DNA of 36,266 nt, taken from the NCBI GenBank assembly GCA_026770575.1, contig MU657185.1:168854-205119 (forward strand), given 5' to 3'. The notes below the pieces were generated by a model, which searched no databases, was not told the origin of the DNA, and worked only from the letters and a program-made list of their open reading frames with translations. The number at the start of each line of letters is the position of its first letter. Positions within the stretch are counted from its first letter, which is position 1. This document shows, piece by piece, positions 30,401 to 36,266 of this stretch. The position numbers were made by a program, and so were the translations under genes. The stretch comes from Pelagophyceae sp. CCMP2097 (Eukaryota > Sar > Pelagophyceae).

Positions 30401-33372
30401 TACGCCGGCAACTTGCTTCGCTGCCGCATCATCGACAGGTACTTCTCGTCGGACTGCTTCTCCTCCAGCTCCCGGTATAGCCTAGTCGCAAGAAGCGTCG
30501 ACGATACGCGGGGGCAGACCTTTGACAACGAGGCGAGGTCCCCGAGGACCCTTCTTGCCTTTCGTTCTCGCGGTGTTCCGACGCCTCGAAATCTTTGTCC
30601 TGCTTCGCCGTGGTCGCCTTCGGCGCGTCGGAGCCCCCGGCCTTTGCGGGCGCCTTGGCCGCGGCAGCCGGCGGCGGCGGCGGCATCGGCGTCGTCCGAG
30701 CTTCCGATGAGACGAGCCACGGCTGCTCGACCGCAGTGTCACCGACCTACGCGCGCGGGGGTATGCCGGCCCATCCGTGGGGCGGGTCGCTCCGACGGGG
30801 GGCATGGTGATGTGACCGAGGGCGGTTCTCTCAAAAATGAGCGTTCGACTCCTGAAAGAGACCCTCTCAGGAGCAACGGGCCGAGTGCAGAATCGCCGGC
30901 AACGCACCATGCCCATGATCTCGAGGAGCATCGGCGACGGCGCGAAATCTTCGGGCATGTTGGAGGCCTACGGCGAACCCTGACCCTAACCCTAACCGGC
31001 GGGACAGTCGTCCACTTGAAATCGTCCTTCGTACACACGATTCGAATCTTCCCGGCGCCCCTCGCGTGCGATGCCGCTCACGACTCTGGTGACGGTTTCC
31101 CAAGCATCATTCCCGACGCAGTTCCAGACGGAGAGGCCCGCCGCGGCCTTCGCCTTTTTCGGCGCCTCGCCCGCATTGGCCTTGGGCGCGTCCTTGGTCC
31201 CCTTGGCGCCCGCGCGCGGCGCGTCGGCGGCCTTTGGCGCGGATTTTCCTGCGGACTTTCCGGCGGGCTTTCCGGCGGGCTTTTGCGCGACGGGCGCGGC
31301 GGGCGCGGCGGGCGCGGCGGGCTCGGGCGAGTTGAGGCGGCGGAGCATGGCCATGCGCTCCTCGGCCTTGCGGTCCTCGGCCTCGGCGGGCGTCTCGGGC
31401 TTCGGGGCGACCTTTGGCGCGGCCTTGTTCGGGTCGGGCTTTTTCGGCTCCGGCGGCGGCGACAAAATGTCGCCGGCGGCCAGCGCCTTGCGCTTCTCGT
31501 CGACGAAAGCGCGCTGGACCTCGCGCGCGTGCGCGTACAGCCACTGCGTCGCGTCGTAGACCAGCTCGTGGCCCGCGCCCGCGCGCCTAAAATGACGACC
31601 TCAAGGCGCTCGCGCCGTGGCCTCCCGGGGCTCGCCCGCCATCCACGGGCTCGGATGCCGCGCCCGCCATCCCACGGGCTCTGATGCCGCCATCGCTGTC
31701 CTTGCTGCGACGGGCTTTCCGAGGGGGGGCGCCGCCGCGTGCGCGATGGTTGCGAGTTGCTCGAGGATTCGGCGCGAGCAGCCGGGCGGCAAAATGTCGT
31801 TTTCGAAGAGCAGCGGCGCCCATGCGAGCGGGTACGCCTCGCCGCCGTCGCGGAGGACGAGCGACAGCCTGCCAAGCAGGCGTGGGCGCGGCGCGCGGAC
31901 ATCGCCGCGGGCGACCGCCCCAAGAGCGGACGCCGCCAAAGGGCGACCCTACCAAGAGAAACGCCGAGGGAGCGACGCCGAGGGATTAACGCCTCGGTCG
32001 TGACGACTTTCATGAATGAACCCAATCGCACTTCCGAAGGATGCCTTTGTCATCAAGAGAGCCATCCGACGGCGGACGCTGCGTCTCGCGTCGAGGGGGC
32101 GTCGCGCGCCGGCGGCTCGAGGTTGAGCTGCTTGGCGTCGAGGTTAACGCGGACGTAGCTGATCTTGCCGACGGCCTCGAGGCGCACGGCGGCGTCGCCG
32201 AAGATGGCGCGCAGCGCCGCGACCTCTGCCGTTCGCTCCGTGGCGGCGATCTGCAGTTCCGCCTCGGACCACGTCTTGGCCGATTTCGTCGAGGTCGAGA
32301 CGAGGCCGTCGAGGAGCGCGCGCACCGCGCGGTCCTGCGACCCGCCGCAGGCCTGCAGCGCCTTTTTCGACTCTGCGGCGCTGAAGCCCATCGCCTCGAT
32401 GCCTAGACGCATGTCCGTGATTGACGGTTCACAGGAATGCCCCGCGTACGAATGCGAAGATCGGGGCCTTTGGTCCATATAGCCTTGTGATGCCGCCCAC
32501 TGCTTGATCAGGATTGTGACTGGGTTTCCCGGACGCGGCTGGTCGCCGCCGAGCGCGGCCGACCGGACCCAGTCGTCGTACGAGCCGGCGAGCGAGATGC
32601 CGCCGCCGCCCTTCACGACCGCGACCTGCGTCACGACCCTGGCGGGTCCGCCCTGCGGCGCCGCCTCTGGCGCCGGCCGCGCGACGGGCCGCTTCTTCAA
32701 AGCGGCCGCGAGTTCCTTTTCCCCGAGTCGGAGGCAGAGCCAGTCGAGCGCGTCGCCGAGCGACGGGTGCGCGCCGACGCCCTTCAACGCCGAAAACGCG
32801 CGGTCGTCGGTGAAGGAGAGGCGCTTCGTCAAGTGCGAGAAGATGGCGGCGGCCTCCTTTTCCGTCGGGGCGGCCACCTCGTCCACCGTCGCGGCGTCGT
32901 CTTCATCTTCGCCCTTGTCTTCGTCATCTTCGTCGTTGCGCCTCGCCCTGCGCGGCTGCTCGGTCGCGGCCTCGATGTCGTCTACGATGCCGTGGTCGGC
33001 GAGGAGCTGGGTGACGAGGGCCTGGTGCGCCTGCGACAGCGTCACCACCTCCAAGTCTTCCAGGACGACGCCGTTAAGGAGGGCGCGCCGCTTCAGCTCC
33101 GCCGCCGCCGTGTCCGTCGTCGGGAGGCGCTCGCGCTGCGACGCGCGGCTGATGATGGTGTCGAGCGTGCGGCCGCGGCCGCCCCCGCCGCCGCCGCGGC
33201 CCGTCGCGCCGTCGCCGCGGCCGCCGCCGCCGTCGCCGCGGCCGCCGCCGGAGTCACCCTTGCCACCCTTTTTCTTCGGCGGCGGCTTCCAGGTGCTAAA
33301 GCGCGCCCGGGCCGACTTGTTCAAAACCTCTGCGTTCTTGCTTTGCGTCTTGCTATTGTTCATGCGACCCAT
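27419..33372 (-). CDS. DExH-box RNA helicase with UBA and RWD domains (DHX29/DHX57-like)
   Basis: Nine exons: 33372-32484, 32402-~32108, 31868-~31716, 31586-31082, 30967-30908, 30746-30550, 30481-30263, 30189-29795, 29742-27419. Total about 1,678 residues, in frame throughout. The N-terminus is Gly-Arg-rich (RGG-type). Next come a UBA-like helix bundle (IEAMGFSAAESKKALQA), an RWD domain (LRAIFGD...EAYPLAW...LFENDILP), a Lys/Pro/Ala linker and the helicase core: I GDTGCGKTTQ, Ia TQPRRISA, II DEVH, III SATL, V STNIAETSITI, VI QRRGRAGR. HA2, winged-helix and OB-type regions follow, then an RGG tail. Family members work in translation initiation or RNA quality control. DEVH in place of DEAH is a mild variant. 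Exon borders near the RWD are uncertain. Confidence 0.8.
29743..29794 (-). other. GC-AG intron of the helicase gene (52 nt)
   Basis: Minus strand GCGAGT...AATTAG. It joins LVTIPG to RAHPVRALYLEDAL, the invariant linker after motif III. A GT donor does not fit. Reading through meets a stop within a few codons. Confidence 0.75.
30190..30262 (-). other. Intron of the helicase gene between motifs I and Ia (73 nt)
   Basis: Minus strand GTACGG...CTGCAG. It joins AIRNKRGA to RCSVVITQPRRIS and accounts for the frame change. Confidence 0.8.
30482..30549 (-). other. Intron of the helicase gene before motif I (68 nt)
   Basis: Minus strand GTCCTC...CGACTAG. It joins ENERQEG to LYRELEEKQSDEKY. A donor at 30519 (38 nt) also keeps frame. 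Confidence 0.55.
30747..30907 (-). other. Intron of the helicase gene (161 nt)
   Basis: Minus strand GTGCGT...GCGTAG, phase 0. It joins LLEIMGM to VGDTAVEQPWLV. Confidence 0.65.
30968..31081 (-). other. Intron of the helicase gene with telomere-like repeats (114 nt)
   Basis: Minus strand GTGAGC...CCGTAG, phase 0. It joins AWETVTRV to ASNMPEDFAPSP. Its 3' end (30974-30996) contains GTTAGGGTTAGGGTCAGGGTT, just upstream of the acceptor where a pyrimidine tract would be expected. Confidence 0.65.
31587..31715 (-). other. Intron of the helicase gene with short internal repeats (borders uncertain)
   Basis: The acceptor TTTTAG at 31587 is clear. Donors at 31715 (GC) or 31646 (GT) keep frame. The stretch 31625-31700 holds repeated units around GAGCCCGTGG(G)ATGGCGGGC. 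Confidence 0.45.
31869..32107 (-). other. Intron of the helicase gene splitting the RWD domain (borders uncertain)
   Basis: The acceptor TTGGCAG at 31869 is well placed. Donors at 32107 (GC) or 32077 (GT) fit the frame. The host exon runs into a stop at 32053 if unspliced. Confidence 0.5.
32403..32483 (-). other. Possible stop-free GC-AG intron in the UBA region (81 nt)
   Basis: Minus strand GCTATA...GTCTAG, length a multiple of three, no stops. Removing it joins KQWAASQ to GIEAMGFSAAE and gives a compact UBA. Keeping it inserts 27 unremarkable residues. Confidence 0.45.
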
Positions 33373-33764
33373 GGCGATCAAACGACGCCGTCGAGATCGA
33401 CACCGGCGGCGGAGGAAATCTCCGAGCCCTGGCTGCGTCCCTGCCCTTGATACGTACGCGTCGAAATCGCCAAATGGTCGGCGATAGGTCATCCGCGCCG
33501 TGTGCTCCGCGACCCCGCCCGAGCCACGGCCGTGGAGATCCGCCGCGGCTCCCAAGGTTGGAAGAGGGCACGCTCTTGCTTACGCTTGCAGTGTCCGGGC
33601 GCCGTGTAGCGCGCCGCGTCCTTTTTTCAAGGTCTGTTGATGGTGCCTGAAGGTTGTTCACATGAGCCGTGGCCGCCGCGTTAAAAATGGGCGGCCGCCA
33701 CGCGGCGGGTCGTGCGTGGCGGGGTCGGCGAGCCGCGTCGCTGGGGCCGGGGTTCAGACGCCGT
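33373..33764. promoter_or_regulatory. Region between helicase start and FHA gene stop
   Basis: 392 bases, taken as the helicase promoter and leader plus the FHA gene's 3' end. The helicase frame is open upstream to 33555, but that peptide lacks family features. The ATG at 33372 (MGRMNNSKTQ) is preferred. No RNA gene or repeat stands out. Confidence 0.35.
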
Positions 33765-35437
33765 CTAGACAGCGTAGCCCGGGAAATTGATCGTGGCGTT
33801 TTTGCCGACGCGGAGCGTAAACGACTCGCCCTCGTCGAACATCAATGGTCGACCTGTGCGGAAGCGTCGATCGCGGCCGGCGCACGGCGCCGCACGGGGC
33901 GCGTCGGGCGCTCTCGCGGGGATCAAAGCTCTCGCGAGGCGGAAACGCGCTCTCGTCGTCGGCTCGCCACGCCGGCCAGCCCCGCGTCGTCGTCTGCGGC
34001 AGGACGCTGCTAGCGCACGGTTGTCGACGCCGGACTCGAAGCATGGTCGGTCCTTGCGGCCGCGCGCGAGCGTGACAGTCCCGTAGCTCGACCAGCCGTC
34101 AAACACGCCGACCGTCCCCGCCGACCGCACGATGATGCAGTGCACGCGGCTCGCCGTCTCGTCTGCGACGACGATGTCGTTGTAGCGCGACCGCCCCACG
34201 AAGAGCAGCCCACCAAACGCCGACGAGAGGTGGCTCGCGTTGCGTGTAATCGACGCCGCCGCCTCCTCGCCCTAGCAAGCGCCATCGAAGAGGCGCGAGG
34301 CAAAGGCGCTTCGAAGCGCGACGGGCCCAGAATCCGCCCCAGGATCCGCGGGGCGCGACGGACCTCGCAGGAGAGCCCAGAGGCGCCGTCGTCGACGACG
34401 TCGATGCGGTAGGCGAAGACGGTGTGCGTCAGCGGGTTGCGCAGCGCGTGCTGGAGCTGGCCCAGGAAGGCCCATCGCCGCTCCTGCAAGGGGCGGCTTC
34501 GGCGTCGTCGGCTGTCCGCGTCGCCGGTCGCGCCCCCGCGCGGCCGCCCCCCGCGGCGGCGCTTGACGCACCTCCCAGCGCTGCTGCTGCGCGTCGGAGA
34601 CGGCGAAGACTTCGGTCTGGTACCATCGCCGCAACTCATCCATGCCCCCGGCGTGCATCGCCACATCGTCCTCGCCGTCCCAAGAGTCCGCGGGCGCGCC
34701 CTGCGTTTGAGGGTGACAGCGCAAAAAGGCCGGCACAAGGCCCCAAGGCGGGCGCGAGGCCGCCCAAAGGAAAGCACGCGCGGGTCCCGCGGCGGGACGA
34801 GACTTCTTTGCATCGCAGACGCGGGGCCGACTTCGCTGTTCGTGCCGCGGTCCATCGCGGCCGAAATCGCGAGGGAGACAGATTGGAGCTGCTGCGACAA
34901 GCCGTCGAGCCTAATGTTCGAATAATGCCGCGCGGCCGTGACGACGTCGAGCCACAGCACCATCCCTCTGGGGGTCAATGGGCGCAATTTCCGGGCGGGG
35001 GCACCCAGCGAGGCTCGCACGGGCCTCGGACGGGAGCGCCGCTGTGCCCCGAGGGGGGGCGAATTCTAAAGCACGACGGAAGGTTCGAAGGTTCAAAAAT
35101 AAGACTTTCTTTTCGAACCGACGACGATGTTCATCGACCACGCCCTCTGCCCGGCTTCGGCAGGGCCTCCGCCGCCGCGTCGCGGAGGCGTGGCGGCCCG
35201 CGCGGGGCCGCGGGGAGCCCGCAAAACGTATTCCACCTTCTTCAACTTTGTCAAGGAAACATCGTGCTGGGCTGCGGGGCCTTCACCCGTGTATACGGCG
35301 GGCCGCGCGGCGCCGCGGCAGACGCGGCGCGCTAACGCGGATGCGTCGGCGTCGGCCGTGCGGCGGCGCTTGACGACGGCAGGATCGATGAAATCCTTGT
35401 CCGCATTGCGGTCGTCGTTTGAAATCATTTCCGACAT
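33765..35437 (-). CDS. FHA-domain protein (six exons)
   Basis: Exons 35437-35119, 34965-34832, 34700-34572, 34483-34310, 34271-34019, 33853-33765 give 365 residues in one frame. Start MSEMISNDDRNADKD; a Lys/Arg patch (VVKRRR) suggests nuclear import. A hydrophobic stretch (MNIVVGMVLWLDVVTAA) and two charged segments (DELRRWYQTEVFAVS, RRWAFLGQLQHAL) match no family I know. The last ~100 residues form an FHA domain: FVGRSRYNDIVVADETASRVH with the Gly-Arg-Ser and Ser-Arg-x-His core for phosphothreonine binding, then DGWSSYGT, then FDEGESFTLRVGK. DGWSSYGT replaces the usual S-x-NG, so the loop that meets the peptide is altered. Inferred role: phosphothreonine-dependent adaptor. Confidence 0.65.
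33854..34018 (-). other. Intron inside the FHA domain (165 nt)
   Basis: Minus strand GTGCGC...GCACAG. It removes an Arg-rich readthrough and joins the DGWSSYGT strand to GRPLMFDEGESF. Confidence 0.55.
34272..34309 (-). other. Possible GC-AG intron of the FHA gene (38 nt)
   Basis: Minus strand GCGCCT...TGCTAG, phase 0. It restores frame into GEEAAASITRNASHL just before the FHA domain. Confidence 0.45.
34484..34571 (-). other. Intron of the FHA gene (88 nt)
   Basis: Minus strand GTGCGT...TTGCAG, phase 0. It joins QQQRWE to ERRWAFLGQL. Confidence 0.65.
34701..34831 (-). other. Intron of the FHA gene (131 nt)
   Basis: Minus strand GTCGGC...AACGCAG, phase 0. It joins DRGTNSE to GAPADSWDGED. The donor is a weaker choice than the acceptor. 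Confidence 0.45.
34966..35118 (-). other. Intron of the FHA gene (153 nt)
   Basis: Minus strand GTTCGA...CCAGAG. It joins AWSMNIVVG to MVLWLDVVTAARHY. Confidence 0.55.
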
Positions 35438-35911
35438 GATGCGAGCGCGCCGCCCCGCGACCGCGGCGACCTCGCACCGCACGGCGACCTCGAACCACTC
35501 GAGGGGACCGCACCCCGTCGAACGCGACGGGCTATTTGAACGAAGAAACCGAGCTTACTGTCACTCACGCTCTGTCTGAAATTGACATCACTTCAAATAG
35601 GCTGAAATGCAGGCAACTTTGAGACGAAAATCACGAAACCACATACTTGCCCCGTTCAGCCGCTACGCAGCTTCCTCGCGACATCTCGTGCCACTGTCGA
35701 CATCAGGGGTTCGGAGGACTTTCACCAGTTTCTCTGCGCCACGATTGAATGAGACGGGTTGTCCTGTGATTTTTTTGAATTATTGCTATGCACAATGCAA
35801 TTGTCCGCCGAACATATGAAAATTAAAAGAAATCTATCGTGAGTGTTTACGAAGGGCTCAGCGGCCAGCCATCAGCCAGCCAGAAGAGTCAGTACCCAGA
35901 CCAGGACCACC
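35438..35911. promoter_or_regulatory. Divergent promoter between FHA and ubiquitin genes
   Basis: 474 bases, clearly more AT-rich than the coding DNA, most of all at 35760-35850 (for example GATTTTTTTGAATTATTG). The ubiquitin leader nearer the ATG has CAGCCAGCCAGAAG-type repeats and a good context, ACCACCATGC. A strong constitutive promoter would be usual for ubiquitin. No specific factor site can be named. Confidence 0.5.

Positions 35912-36266
<355 letters not shown>

Noticed and set aside
30974..30996. A chromosome end
   Set aside because: Only about three telomere-like units, inside a gene that continues on both sides.

Overview
The window reads as nuclear DNA of a GC-rich single-celled eukaryote. 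Genes lie on both strands. Most are interrupted by short introns (about 40-220 nt) whose removal rejoins recognisable domains. Polyubiquitin, a DExH helicase with UBA and RWD domains, a gamma-carbonic anhydrase and a hybrid histidine kinase occur together, next to a giant polyketide synthase and a protein with 26 'NTAWAFAKAG' repeats. This mix suggests a stramenopile alga of the pelagophyte type (Aureococcus-like). That assignment is inference from gene content and style, not from a search.

Layout. 1-511: upstream DNA with two GC hairpins. 512-3595 (+): membrane hybrid histidine kinase. 3829-16110 (+): a ~4,040-residue synthase ordered acyl-AMP ligase, KR, ACP, ACP, KS, AT, KR, ACP, ACP, ACP, then a membrane-embedded beta-helix region like the end of Pls/PosA-type peptide synthetases. 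16644-20415 (+): organelle-type RNA-binding protein, RRM plus 26 repeats of 37 residues. 20416-21361: gene-free, with a possible TA-flanked inverted-repeat element. 21362-22791 (+): acidic low-complexity protein ending in two helices that resemble RPA32-binding motifs. 22930-23644 (-): gamma-carbonic anhydrase. 23924-24919 (-): GT25-like glycosyltransferase. 25239-25853 (+): small lysine/alanine-rich protein. 25894-27167 (-): DTW-domain tRNA modification enzyme. 27419-33372 (-): DExH helicase in nine exons. 33765-35437 (-): FHA-domain protein in six exons. 35912-end (+): start of a ubiquitin gene, cut by the window edge.

The genes do not look like one pathway. The megasynthase is self-contained: it should activate a carboxylic acid, load it, reduce it, extend it with (probably) malonyl units and reduce again without dehydration, handing the product to a membrane-bound terminal region of unknown chemistry. 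The other genes are housekeeping or regulatory: RNA handling, tRNA modification, DNA-damage-type interactions, respiration and protein turnover.

Splicing looks unusual. Seven inferred donors begin GTGCG, at least two introns are best explained as GC-AG, and some introns are multiples of three without stops. All exon joins were inferred from frame and protein family, not from transcripts.
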